Source of the DNA: Aphanomyces cochlioides
Lineage: Eukaryota; Oomycota; Saprolegniomycetes; Saprolegniales; Verrucalvaceae
DNA: 64,000 nucleotides
NCBI GenBank assembly: GCA_019828595.1
Contig: JAHQRK010000042.1
Location: forward strand, 171,307-235,306
Direction of reading: 5' to 3'
The translations under genes were made by a program, and so were the position numbers. Below the pieces are notes generated by a model, which was not told the origin of the DNA, searched no databases, and was given only the letters and a program-made list of their open reading frames with translations. Shown piece by piece: positions 10,601 to 21,979 of the stretch (within the stretch, counting starts at the first letter, position 1; the number at the start of each line of letters is the position of its first letter).

Positions 10601-11744
10601 TCCAATGTGGAAAGCCTTATTGAGTAGCTGGTTTGAATCCCGCTGGACTCCGTACGGCTGTCCAAATCACATCTCATCTTTGGATGTTCCCCTTTGGCAC
10701 AACTCGTATCTGCCTGGACTCGAAGACCTATACGATCAGTGCTCTACATCGACGCAAGACCAAGCCAATGTATTGGCGTCGCTTCACATCACGAAGTTGT
10801 CGCATTTGTTGACTCCGTGTCAGCGAGTTTGGCCAGCTTCGATCTTGTTCGACAAAATCAACCGTGCCTGCCGCCAAGCCAATTTTGTCCCTCCAACGAA
10901 ACAATGGATCTCAATCTTGGTGACCAAGTTATCACGATTGTTTGAGATTGTTTCTGAAGAGGATGCTCCCGTGTTCCACTTGCCGACGCCAAGCTCTGAA
11001 TGGATGGAATGGCACTGGATAATTCACCCTGACTCGAGTCCGATCTTGTTGGCGCTTGCGACTTCGAAATCGGCTAAGATCAGAGCTTCTCCAGCTGTCA
11101 GCTCGTCCATTCTTCCTACCAAGCATCTCAACCTGCCATCCAACTTTTACGAAGACCCCAAGCGCCTTACCCAACTTGCCGCCTTCCTCCAACCCGACCA
11201 CATTCTCCCTCGATATGGAGAGTTCATTTTCAAGACCCTTCTCCGCGCCAACGCCATGCAATATCTGTTTCAGTACCAAGACCCCAAGCCGACGTGTGTC
11301 TTCTGTCGTGTCAATGAGACGTACGAGCATTTCCTGTTCTCTTGTGGATATGGTCAATCTGTTTGGTATTTCTTCAAGGCGATCCAGCGACTGCTCGAGT
11401 GTTCCTTTCCGTCCACGTGTCTGGAAATGTTCTACGAGACGCCCAAGCCGTCCGATGGATACTACATCCGTGGCTATCTGAAGATCTGGCCGATTGTCCG
11501 AGCCTGCGTGTATTATCAAATATGGCTCCAACGTGCCGATCGCACCTTTCGACCCGACCTCACAGCGAAGAGTCCGATGGAAGTTGCCATTCATGCTGCC
11601 TCTTTGATCAAGCTACATCTACAACAGCTCCTGGTTGATCTCCCTCTCAAGAAGGGATACACCAAGGTATTCAATGTGCTCAAGCATCTATCTTCGGACC
11701 GCTGGTTACGTCAACACGCCATTCCTGACAGTGTCGTTTCATGA
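7693..11744 (+). pseudogene. ORF2 (endonuclease-RT), disrupted: +1 after start and 5-bp deletion
   Basis: Two lesions are visible against the intact ORF2 of copy G. An extra C at 7704-7705, four codons after the ATG at 7693, leads to TGA at 7726-7728, so the natural start is cut off. A 5-bp loss (tccag or equivalent) after about 9424, in the RT fingers following ILAYR, ends the frame at 9509-9511. The correct frame resumes and reads to TGA at 11742-11744. Endonuclease motifs (LNTNG, IQET, GDFN, RLDYIF, ADH) and RT motifs (LLDFEKAFD, LQGDPLSP, FADDS) are otherwise preserved. The 5-bp deletion is identical in copy D. Confidence 0.9.
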
Positions 11745-11889
11745 GTGAGCTGACGGCTCACCACTTCATCTCCTGTTCAATGACCACTTTGCCATATTCT
11801 GTTTTCCAAGTTCTATTTATACAGTACGAGGCAAATTAGTAAGTCATTAGGGCCTTTGCTCAAAAATAAGGTTAATACAACTCATTTAA
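11745..11889 (+). other. 3' UTR of copy B
   Basis: The hairpin gtgagc-tgacg-gctcac lies at 11745-11761, directly after the stop. The end is ...acaactcatttaa without poly(A). At nucleotide level it looks identical to the 3' UTR of copy A. Confidence 0.75.
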
Positions 11890-13969
11890 CCCAAGCATAC
11901 CCCACAAAATGCATCTCGATGCCACTTTTTCTCCACTTTTGGTACCCACGTGCCACATGCACATCTCGACCCCATCGAGATACCCACTCGCCACGTCTGG
12001 CATGTTTGAAAGGTGTCATGCTCGTGTGGTGGACGACCAAGCATCAACTTGGTCCGAAATCAACACGCGAGAGTCCCAAGCATACCCCACAAAATGCATC
12101 TCGATGCCACTTTTTCTCCACTTTTGGTACCCACGTGCCACATGCACATCTCGACCCCATCGAGATACCCACTCGCCACGTCTGGCATGTTTGAAAGGTG
12201 TCATGCTCGTGTGGTGGACGACCAAGCATCAACTTGGTCCGAAATCAACACGCGAGAGTCCCAAGCATACCCCACAAAATGCATCTCGATGCCACTTTTT
12301 CTCCACTTTTGGTACCCACGTGCCACATGCACATCTCGACCCCATCGAGATACCCACTCGCCACGTCTGGCATGTTTGAAAGGTGTCATGCTCGTGTGGT
12401 GGACGACCAAGCATCAACTTGGTCCGAAATCAACACGCGAGAGTCCCAAGCATACCCCACAAAATGCATCTCGATGCCACTTTTTCTCCACTTTTGGTAC
12501 CCACGTGCCACATGCACATCTCGACCCCATCGAGATACCCACTCGCCACGTCTGGCATGTTTGAAAGGTGTCATGCTCGTGTGGTGGACGACCAAGCATC
12601 AACTTGGTCCGAAATCAACACGCGAGAGTCCCAAGCATACCCCACAAAATGCATCTCGATGCCACTTTTTCTCCACTTTTGGTACCCACGTGCCACATGC
12701 ACATCTCGACCCCATCGAGATACCCACTCGCCACGTCTGGCATGTTTGAAAGGTGTCATGCTCGTGTGGTGGACGACCAAGCATCAACTTGGTCCGAAAT
12801 CAACACGCGAGAGTCCCAAGCATACCCCACAAAATGCATCTCGATGCCACTTTTTCTCCACTTTTGGTACCCACGTGCCACATGCACATCTCGACCCCAT
12901 CGAGATACCCACTCGCCACGTCTGGCATGTTTGAAAGGTGTCATGCTCGTGTGGTGGACGACCAAGCATCAACTTGGTCCGAAATCAACACGCGAGAGTC
13001 CCAAGCATACCCCACAAAATGCATCTCGATGCCACTTTTTCTCCACTTTTGGTACCCACGTGCCACATGCACATCTCGACCCCATCGAGATACCCACTCG
13101 CCACGTCTGGCATGTTTGAAAGGTGTCATGCTCGTGTGGTGGACGACCAAGCATCAACTTGGTCCGAAATCAACACGCGAGAGTCCCAAGCATACCCCAC
13201 AAAATGCATCTCGATGCCACTTTTTCTCCACTTTTGGTACCCACGTGCCACATGCACATCTCGACCCCATCGAGATACCCACTCGCCACGTCTGGCATGT
13301 TTGAAAGGTGTCATGCTCGTGTGGTGGACGACCAAGCATCAACTTGGTCCGAAATCAACACGCGAGAGTCCCAAGCATACCCCACAAAATGCATCTCGAT
13401 GCCACTTTTTCTCCACTTTTGGTACCCACGTGCCACATGCACATCTCGACCCCATCGAGATACCCACTCGCCACGTCTGGCATGTTTGAAAGGTGTCATG
13501 CTCGTGTGGTGGACGACCAAGCATCAACTTGGTCCGAAATCAACACGCGAGAGTCCCAAGCATACCCCACAAAATGCATCTCGATGCCACTTTTTCTCCA
13601 CTTTTGGTACCCACGTGCCACATGCACATCTCGACCCCATCGAGATACCCACTCGCCACGTCTGGCATGTTTGAAAGGTGTCATGCTCGTGTGGTGGACG
13701 ACCAAGCATCAACTTGGTCCGAAATCAACACGCGAGAGTCCCAAGCATACCCCACAAAATGCATCTCGATGCCACTTTTTCTCCACTTTTGGTACCCACG
13801 TGCCACATGCACATCTCGACCCCATCGAGATACCCACTCGCCACGTCTGGCATGTTTGAAAGGTGTCATGCTCGTGTGGTGGACGACCAAGCATCAACTT
13901 GGTCCGAAATCAACACGCGAGAGTCCCAAGCATACCCCACAAAATGCATCTCGATGCCACTTTTTCTCC
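11890..13969 (+). repeat. 185-bp satellite array between copies B and C, about 11.2 monomers
   Basis: The length of 2080 bp equals exactly 11 x 185 + 45: it starts at monomer nt 1 and ends at nt 45. I see no indel and no nt-121 variant. At the right edge, actt is shared by the next monomer bases (nt 46-49) and the element's 5' end, so the true breakpoint is ambiguous by 4 nt. Confidence 0.97.
13957..13969 (+). repeat. 13-bp target-site duplication of copy C (left copy)
   Basis: The 13 bp ccactttttctcc (monomer nt 33-45) end the left flank of copy C and restart its right flank at 21351-21363. Counting the ambiguous actt, the duplication could be up to 17 bp. It lies at a different monomer position from the TSD of copy B. 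Confidence 0.82.
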
Positions 13970-14030
13970 ACTTCCGAATTTGCCTCGTACCCCTCAAGTC
14001 AAGAAGTTATCAAGTGCCGCCGCGCTCAAA

Positions 14031-17000
14031 ATGTCCAACGCCAACAGCTGTTCCGAGCTCCGTGAGACCAACACTCACGGAGTCACCATCATTCCAGGTA
14101 TTGTATCTCCTCACCCACTTTCGTCGTCCAATCAGGATGGCGGAAGTGGTGTGAGTAATGTCTCTACACCTAACCCTAGGGCCGAAGTGGAGGTCGAGTT
14201 CGACCCCAACAGCGTCTTTAGAGACCAATCTGCGTCTCGCTCCCCCAGCGCTTCACCTGGTGCTCCACTCGCCGGAGTTCCAGGGGGGGTCAACCTCAGT
14301 GGGTCAGTGGTTGACCCCCAGACCACTGTCGTTAACTTGTCTAGCGAAGCCCTCACTCAGGAGGGCGAACCACTGGGGCCTTGTGCCTGTGGTGGCTGCT
14401 TCCCTGGACTCCAATTGGAGTCGATCCCCAGTGAAGGCGGCGAGAAAACGGGGTCCATGCCAGCCCTAGAGGCTACGAGGGCCCCCCCTATGGGCACACC
14501 CTGCGGTTCTGTCTACTTCCCCCCAGGGGCCTCTTCGGAGGGGCGGGGGCGGTATCCCGATTTGGGTTCTCGCCGGAGCAATGGTGTACCCCAGTCACCG
14601 TGCTGCGGGGATGGCATGGATTCCCCTTCTACCCCTGTCACTGGGGGTCTGGCCCCGGCCTTTCTCGTGACCAATGGGACTGAGCCAGCAGCCACCAACC
14701 GCGTCGCCCCCTGTGCTGAGCCTCCTAGAACGGGAGAGGAAGAAGAAAAATCTCAAGAGGACGTGGATATGGTCTCTGGAGACGCCGAGGGGAAGGATTC
14801 TACTGAAACCGAGGCCTTAACCGACGAGGGAAATACTCAAATTCACTCGGAGGTGGATGGGTCAGGCGACATTAACGGCCAAGCGAAGCCGTGTGATACT
14901 CCTGGAGAAGTTATTCAAGAGGAACAATCGACAAACAATGACAATGACCAGTCAAATCAAGACATTGTCGACAAATCCGTTGCTCAAGGAAATGGCGCTG
15001 TTGATCCTCCTACCGCGGCAGACAAAATACAAGGCGATCAAGAGCAACAAAACGCTGAAAAGGCCAATCCATGGACGCAAAAGACTCCCGGCAAGGATTC
15101 AGCTTCGTCCAAGAAAGATGCCAAGCAAGGCAATGCCCCCAAAGGCGCGAAACATCGCAACACTGGTGCTCATGCTATTGCCGATGACGATATTGCGCGA
15201 TGCGAGGCCATGGCGGATGCATTCTACAAAGACTCTGGTGACATGGACGCCTTCATTGAAAACATTTTGCTCACCCCCCAGTCCCAAGTGTACGAGCTCA
15301 CAGTCAAGTTGGGCGAAGCCTACAAGGACTGGTCCGAAAAAGTCATCTGCGATCAATTTGTCAAGGAAAATCCTGGTTCGTTATGGGGCTCCAAATTTCC
15401 GAACATTTTGATCCACAAGAAGAACCCACAGACCATTGTGATCTCAAGTTACAACTTGTCTACGTGCGTGGAAATGGGAGGCACAACGTTTCGACTTGGT
15501 GGCAAAGACTTCCTGGTTCCCAAGTACTCGCGTTATGGCAACAACTACTACGTTACGTTCAACAAGGTCAGTCACCCTTCTATGGCCAAGGCAATTGTCA
15601 AGAAAATGGCTGCATTGACCAAGTCAGTGATAGCAGCATTCAACCCTACTGCTGGTCAGAACATCAAGTCGCCGCATTTGAGAGTCATTTTCAAGTCGCC
15701 TGCGCCTCCTGCAGTGCTGGTGCCAAAATCCGGCGACGCACTACGCGAAATCACCATTACGGATCCGTCGGGTCAGCCTTTTGTCGTCGTGTTTCAGCAC
15801 AAGATCGCTGCTCTGAACAAGACATTGCCTCCGTCGATTGTTTCACGACGTGCAGAGGCCAAGGCTGAAAAAGCGAAGGCAAAAGCGGCCAAGGCAGCGG
15901 CAAAATCTCCTCCGTCAGGAGAAAAAGAACCTGAACATGATGGAGACGATCATGATCAAGACCCTGGAACAAATGCGGAAGGCAAGGCCGACTCAACTGA
16001 GGCATCTGAAGATGGTCAAGATGAACAACCACAGCCAACAGCTCCTTCTCATGGCTCTGATGTCGATATGTCTGGTGACAGCGATCCCCCTAACAACAAT
16101 GGACAAGACAAACAACAAGAAGATGTGGAAATGTCTACCAACGAATCGCCCGCTCTTGCTCCACCAAGTGAGCAGCCCAAGAACTCGCTGGACCTTCAAT
16201 TGGTAACGGGCTACCGGTCTGGACCAGCTCCAAAACGTACTTTGCCTTCGTCCCCACGTTTGGATCCCCTGCCGACATCCAACCGTTTTCATATCCTCGA
16301 AGAAGACGACGTGGAACTCTCGTTTGAAGACTTTGCAGTGCCTCGAATTATATTGGAAGATTCAAGTGCGCCACGCCCGAAAAAGACCAAAGGCAAAGCG
16401 AAGAAACAACGACTTAACAAGTCTGCTGCAGCCCACCTCGAATTGGCGAAGAAGATCATTCGAGACAAGAAAGTCGAAGGCAGTATCACCGAATGTCAAC
16501 GCATTTTGCGAGATGATCCTCAGCTCGTTTCACATGCTATGTACGCACAAGATGAAGACCTCAGTTTGTTTCAGTCACTTGTTGCAACCAAGACTATTGA
16601 GCGCAAGATGGCTTTGTTAAAAGCTCAAGGCAAGCCTCACAACTACAAACATCACGTCAACTTCATGGCTCAATACAAGATTCACCCGTCAGAAATCTTG
16701 GAAGAATTGACCACGGACATACCAGAGATCAAGCGCATCCTCTTTGCACTTGCTACGATTGACTTATTCCTCTCAAATCGGGCCCCAGACCTCTACACAA
16801 ACTCGGAGGCACTGACTGTTCTATTGAACCAAGAAGCAACAAGATTGCCTGACACCAACTGCTTGACGGACTGGTCGCTGTTTGCTTTGATCGAAAACTT
16901 CAGCGACAATCTCGAGAAGTTCACTTTGCCGGCTCCCGTCTTGTCGGCCATCTCGATGCTCAAAAGCATCACCAACAATTACCACATCGACGAGCTCTGC

Positions 17001-17069
17001 AGCAAAGCTCACCACTCCATGAACGCCGACGAAATTGATCCCCTCGATTTGGAGGACGATCAACTCTAA
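14031..17069 (+). CDS. ORF1 protein, 1012 aa, intact
   Basis: Open from ATG 14031 to TAA, with the same domain order as ORF1 of copy B. Private or diagnostic residues: SVFRDQ where other copies have SVSGDQ; GKADSTEASEDGQ in the acidic linker; IILED, RLNKS and VSHAM in the C-terminal half, shared with copy B; AKQGN, AIADDD and GEAY in the middle, shared with B and D. ORF2 follows after a 78-nt pyrimidine-rich spacer with no overlap, so ORF2 translation would need reinitiation, internal entry or a separate mRNA. The sequence does not say which. Confidence 0.85.
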   Translation: MSNANSCSELRETNTHGVTIIPGIVSPHPLSSSNQDGGSGVSNVSTPNPRAEVEVEFDPNSVFRDQSASRSPSASPGAPLAGVPGGVNLSGSVVDPQTTVVNLSSEALTQEGEPLGPCACGGCFPGLQLESIPSEGGEKTGSMPALEATRAPPMGTPCGSVYFPPGASSEGRGRYPDLGSRRSNGVPQSPCCGDGMDSPSTPVTGGLAPAFLVTNGTEPAATNRVAPCAEPPRTGEEEEKSQEDVDMVSGDAEGKDSTETEALTDEGNTQIHSEVDGSGDINGQAKPCDTPGEVIQEEQSTNNDNDQSNQDIVDKSVAQGNGAVDPPTAADKIQGDQEQQNAEKANPWTQKTPGKDSASSKKDAKQGNAPKGAKHRNTGAHAIADDDIARCEAMADAFYKDSGDMDAFIENILLTPQSQVYELTVKLGEAYKDWSEKVICDQFVKENPGSLWGSKFPNILIHKKNPQTIVISSYNLSTCVEMGGTTFRLGGKDFLVPKYSRYGNNYYVTFNKVSHPSMAKAIVKKMAALTKSVIAAFNPTAGQNIKSPHLRVIFKSPAPPAVLVPKSGDALREITITDPSGQPFVVVFQHKIAALNKTLPPSIVSRRAEAKAEKAKAKAAKAAAKSPPSGEKEPEHDGDDHDQDPGTNAEGKADSTEASEDGQDEQPQPTAPSHGSDVDMSGDSDPPNNNGQDKQQEDVEMSTNESPALAPPSEQPKNSLDLQLVTGYRSGPAPKRTLPSSPRLDPLPTSNRFHILEEDDVELSFEDFAVPRIILEDSSAPRPKKTKGKAKKQRLNKSAAAHLELAKKIIRDKKVEGSITECQRILRDDPQLVSHAMYAQDEDLSLFQSLVATKTIERKMALLKAQGKPHNYKHHVNFMAQYKIHPSEILEELTTDIPEIKRILFALATIDLFLSNRAPDLYTNSEALTVLLNQEATRLPDTNCLTDWSLFALIENFSDNLEKFTLPAPVLSAISMLKSITNNYHIDELCSKAHHSMNADEIDPLDLEDDQL

Positions 17070-17147
17070 GGCTTCTATCCCCTGCTTCAATCCATTTCAA
17101 CCTCCCCTCTCACCCCTCCATTCTACTCATTTTCATCTGTACTCGTG

Positions 17148-20100
17148 ATGATTGACAACAACTTCTCCGATGTCCCAACTGAACTCGTGGACTGGGACCC
17201 ACAAATCATCTCCCTCAACACCAATGGCTTCTCCAACAGTCATCGGTACATCCTCGACAAACTATCAAGTGTTCACGACGTTTCCTTTATCCAAGAAACC
17301 CGTTTCCGCACGCCAAGTCTCCACGACCGTGTTGCGTTCCATTGGCAACGCATCACAAACCACGAAGGCTCTTTGTTCTTTGAAGAGCCTATTTACCCTG
17401 AAGTATCCACGTCGCCAGCCACTGGAGGTCTGGCTACGTTGATACATCCTCACTCTCCTTTGAAGAACGCCACTCAAGTCCCTCATGACAACCCAGTGCT
17501 TCGTGGTCGTTATCTACAAGTGCGATGTACTCTGGGTCCACTGACAGTCGTTCTCCACAATATCTATGCGCCGGCAGCCTTCCAACAACGAGCAAGTTAC
17601 TTCGAAGAATTGCCACGCGACTTTCCTCCACATGCGCTCCACATTGTTGGAGGAGATTTCAACTGCACTCTCAACAAAGATTTGGATTCGTTGAGACCCA
17701 GTACCTCCACCATGGCCGGCACCCTTCAACTGGAACAATGGATGCACAGTTTGTCTCTGGTGGATCTGTTTCGTCGTCAAAACCCCGTGGCAAGAACCTT
17801 CACAAGTCCCACACTCACCAACCGACTCGACTACATCTTTTGTTCGTCCACCTTGGCGGGTCTTTGTCATTGGAAGGCGACGCACATGCCGCACGTTCCA
17901 CAGGCTGACCACGTGGCTTGTCGTATCATCACAAAGCGTCAAACATTGCGCCATGGCTCTGGATCATGGAAAGCTCCAACTTGGCTACTTCGTCTACCAC
18001 GAGCGGCCGAGATTGTTCATGGATGTCTGGATCGATTTTTGGACAAGTCTCCAACATTCCACAATATCTCCAAGGCCTACGACATACTGGTCAATGATAT
18101 CCGCTCCCAACTCAAAGAATTCCATTCTCAACGATTGGAGAAACAACATCTGCCGTTGAAGAAGTTAGCTGTCGAGATCGCTTCGCTTTTGCAAGTCCCC
18201 AACATGCGTCAAGATGCAGTGCTGGTGGATCGAGTGCGAGACCTTCAAAAGCAAATTCACGAGCTGCAAGATCGAGACAAGCAGTTTCGTCAAGACCAGG
18301 CGTTCCAACTTCACTTGTACAAAGCAGAGCGCTCGTCCAAGTTCCACTTCATGTCCCCTGTCCCTACCCCCTTGAAGAAGACAGTCTTCAAAGAGTTGGT
18401 GGATGTCAATGGAAATGTTGTCTCCAATCAACAAGGCATGTCTGACGTCCTGGTCGACTACTACAAGGACTTGTTTGCAGCTCCCGAGGTGCAGCGATCT
18501 GGAGACGAAGTGCCGTCATTTCTGACCCCATTGACTCGACACAAGCAACTGCCAGAGCAAGCCCAGAAAGAGCTGTCGGCTCCCTTGCGCGCCAACGAGT
18601 TCTATCATGCTATTCGACACAGCAGTTCGAACTCAGCGCCAGGTCCCAACGCTCTGCCATTCGAAGTCCTCAAACTTGCACCTCACAAGTGGTCGTTGGT
18701 ATTGGAGCAGCTATTCACACACCAGCTCCATTCTCACCCTCGCTTGACTCCCATGCAACTTGTCAGTACGCTGGTGTTGCTGCACAAGAAAGGCCCCAAG
18801 TCACAAGCCAAGAACTATCGGCCCATTAGCCTACTCAACACGGATGTGAAAATCCTGACGAGTATTCTGGCTTATCGACTCCAGCGCCACATTCGACACA
18901 TCATCCACCCGGACCAGCAAGGCTTTATCCGTCGAAGCAATATCCAAACCAATATTGCACGACTGGATGACATGCTGCACCACATCAAACTACACAGTCC
19001 GTCCTCGATGGTGGCACTGCTTGACTTTGAGAAAGCTTTTGATCGCGTGGACCACGCGGTACTTGCTCCGCGTCCTCCGTCACTATGGCTTTCCCGAAAC
19101 CTTTGTTGACATGGTTCGCGTACTGTACTCGGGCCGCAAGTCTCGCATCTTGGTGAACGGCTTCTTGTCCAAGCCAGTTCACATCTCACGCGGTGTGTTG
19201 CAAGGTGATCCACTGTCGCCACTTCTGTTTGTGATCGCTTTGGAACCGATGTGCCAACTCCTACGGCAACACTCCAACTATGGCATCAAGTGTGGGGATC
19301 GCTACCACACTGGGAGTTACTTTGCCGACGACTCGCAACTCTATGCGGCAAATGAGACGTGCCTCCACCGGCAGCTTGCATTGGTTCAAACCTTTTGCGA
19401 CAAGTCTGGTTTCCGACTCAACGTAGACAAGACCCAAATTCTGACCTACAGCCAGTTGAATGGGAACCTTGCCTCACTACAAGTTACTTCCGACAGTCCC
19501 GTGAAGGCTCTTGGTATCTTGGTTGCGCCCAATCTTTCTCCATTGGCACGTTTCAATTACGTGTTTGAGAAGTTTGTGGCTCGCTTGTCTTTGTGGCTCT
19601 ACAAGGCTCGAACCATGGCCGGAAAAGTCACTATCCTGCACAGCATATGTCTGCCTGTGTTATGGTACCAACTGGCTTTTGTCCCTGCCGACAAAGACCT
19701 GGCCAAAAAGATCGACAAGGCCATGCTTCAATTTATGCATGGTGAAGAAATCAACCCATCCTCCTCTGTCCATGGCCTCCGTTTGATCAAAAAGGAGATC
19801 CTATTCATGCCGAAGAAGTCCGGTGGCTTAGGCCTGCACCATGCACTTGCTTTATGGCAACAACACAACCGCTCTGTCATGATCAGATGCATTCAAGCCA
19901 TCACCACCCCACCCCGCAAGTCTGCCATGTCCGCCTGGATTACGCCGGGCTATACTCTCCTCGAGAAGGCTTTTCATCCATGGGGTTCCCCCCGAGATCT
20001 CCTCTTGGCAAATGGCTCTTCTGCATTCATCAGACAACTGTACAAGAATCCCAATATCACTCCAATGTGGAAAGCCTTATTGAGTAGCTGGTTTGAATCT

Positions 20101-21204
20101 CGCTGGACTCCGTACGGCTGTCCAAATCACATCTCATCTTTGGATGTTGCCCTTTGGCACAACTCGTATCTGCCTGGACTCGAAGACCTATACGATCAGT
20201 GCTCTACATCGACGCAAGACCAAGCCAATGTATTGGCGTCGCTTCACATCACGAAGTTGTCGCATTTGTTGACTCCGTGTCAGCGAGTTTGGCCAGCTTC
20301 GATCTTGTTCGACAAAATCAACCGTGCCTGCCGCCAAGCCAATTTTGTCCCTCCAACGAAACAATGGATCTCAATCTTGGTGACCAAGTTATCACGATTG
20401 TTTGAGATTGTTTCTGAAGAGGATGCTCCCGTGTTCCACTTGCCGACGCCTAGCTCCGAATGGATGGAATGGCACTGGATGATTCACCCTGACTCGAGTC
20501 CGATCTTGTTGGCGTTTGCGACTTCGAAATCGGCTAAGATCAGAGCTTCTCCAGCTGTCAGCTCGTCCATTCTTCCTACCAAGCATCTCAACCTGCCATC
20601 CAACTTTTACGAAGACCCCAAGCGCCTTACCCAACTTGCCGCCTTCCTCCAACCCGACCACATTCTCCCTCGATATGGAGAGTTCATTTTCAAGACCCTT
20701 CTCCGCGCCAACGCCATGCAATATCTGTTTCAGTACCAAGACCCCAAGCCGACGTGTGTCTTCTGTCGTGTCAATGAGACGTACGAGCATTTCCTGTTCT
20801 CTTGTGGATATGGTCAATCTGTTTGGTATTTCTTCAAGGCGATCCAGCGACTGCTCGAGTGTTCCTTTCCGTCCACGTGTCTGGAAATGTTCTACGAGAC
20901 GCCCAAGCCGTCCGATGGATACTACATCCGTGGCTATCTGAAGATCTGGCCGATTGTCCGAGCCTGCGTGTATTATCAAATATGGCTCCAACGTGCCGAT
21001 CGCACCTTTCGACCCGACCTCACAGCGAAGAGTCCGATGGAAGTTGCCATTCATGCTGCCTCTTTGATCAAGCTACATCTACAACAGCTCCTGGTTGATC
21101 TCCCTCTCAAGAAGGGATACACCAAGGTATTCAATGTGCTCAAGCATCTATCTTCGGACCCCTGGTTACGTCAACACATCATTCCTGACAGCGTCGTTTC
21201 ATGA
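17148..21204 (+). pseudogene. ORF2 (endonuclease-RT), one 1-nt insertion in RT motif A region
   Basis: The ATG at 17148 opens a frame of endonuclease plus RT fingers. An extra G at 19058-19059 (gaccacgcg to gaccacgcgg), just after the motif A sequence LLDFEKAFDRVDHA, shifts the frame and ends it at 19107-19109. The downstream frame then reads to TGA at 21202-21204. Apart from this single base the gene is complete. The lesion removes RT motifs B and C (QGDP, FADD) and the zinc finger from the translated product. LVLEQLF, where other copies have LVLELLF, is a private change. Confidence 0.9.
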
Positions 21205-21350
21205 GTGAGCTAACAGCTCACTCACTTCATCTCCTGTTCAATGACCACTTTGCCATATTCTGTTTTCCAAGTTCTATTTATACAGTACGAGGCAAATTAG
21301 TAAGTCATTAGGGCCTTTGCTCAAAAATAAGGTTAATACAACTCATTTAA
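21205..21350 (+). other. 3' UTR of copy C with extended hairpin
   Basis: The hairpin here spans 21202-21224 and includes the stop codon: tgagtgagct / agctcactca, 10 bp with loop aac. Compared with the other copies, a G-to-A change turns a possible U-G closing pair into U-A, and one inserted T lengthens the stem. Confidence 0.75.
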
Positions 21351-21918
21351 CCACTTTTTCTCCACTTTTGGTACCCACGTGCCACATGCACATCTCGACC
21401 CCATCGAGATACCCACTCGCCACGTCTGGCATGTTTGAAAGGTGTCATGCTCGTGTGGTGGACGACCAAGCATCAACTTGGTCCGAAATCAACACGCGAG
21501 AGTCCCAAGCATACCCCACAAAATGCATCTCGATGCCACTTTTTCTCCACTTTTGGTACCCACGTGCCACATGCACATCTCGACCCCATCGAGATACCCA
21601 CTCGCCACGTCTGGCATGTTTGAAAGGTGTCATGCTCGTGTGGTGGACGACCAAGCATCAACTTGGTCCGAAATCAACACGCGAGAGTCCCAAGCATACC
21701 CCACAAAATGCATCTCGATGCCACTTTTTCTCCACTTTTGGTACCCACGTGCCACATGCACATCTCGACCCCATCGAGATACCCACTCGCCACGTCTGGC
21801 ATGTTTGAAAGGTGTCATGCTCGTGTGGTGGACGACCAAGCATCAACTTGGTCCGAAATCAACACGCGAGAGTCCCAAGCATACCCCACAAAATGCATCT
21901 CGATGCCACTTTTTCTCC
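21351..21918 (+). repeat. 185-bp satellite array between copies C and D, about 3 monomers
   Basis: The length of 568 bp equals 3 x 185 + 13. It runs from monomer nt 33 to nt 45 with no indel. Both neighbouring elements (C and D) have the same left-junction phase, nt 45. Confidence 0.97.
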
Positions 21919-21979
21919 ACTTCCGAATTTGCCTCGTACCCCTCAAGTCAAGAAGTTATCAAGTGCCGCCGCGCTCAAA

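Larger units (their letters stand above)
4489..11889 (+). mobile_element. LINE copy B, full length, ORF2 broken
   Basis: A complete element: 5' leader, ORF1 (4576-7614), 78-nt spacer, ORF2 (7693-11744, disrupted), 145-nt 3' UTR. Its 5' end is unusual: the first 26 bp of the element (4489-4514) are repeated directly at 4515-4540, whereas the other six visible 5' ends carry this segment once. It is flanked by a 13-bp TSD (4475-4487 and 11890-11902). The right junction is the same as A's. A 5-bp deletion in ORF2 is shared with copy D. Confidence 0.95.
13970..21350 (+). mobile_element. LINE copy C, full length, ORF2 frameshifted
   Basis: A complete element with single-copy 5' end, ORF1 14031-17069 and ORF2 17148-21204 (one 1-nt insertion). 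Its 3' UTR is distinctive: the stop-proximal hairpin is extended and its loop changed. The right flank begins at monomer nt 33, the only such junction in the window. The left junction is shared with copy D. Confidence 0.95.

Noticed and set aside
10932..11594. 220-aa open frame antisense to the end of ORF2, present in most copies
   Set aside because: It is conserved only because the copies are nearly identical in nucleotide sequence. It is shortened in copy A and has no recognisable domain or start context, so it is a shadow of ORF2.
17145..17150. GTG as the ORF2 start, one codon upstream
   Set aside because: An in-frame ATG follows immediately and initiation at GTG is rare in eukaryotes.
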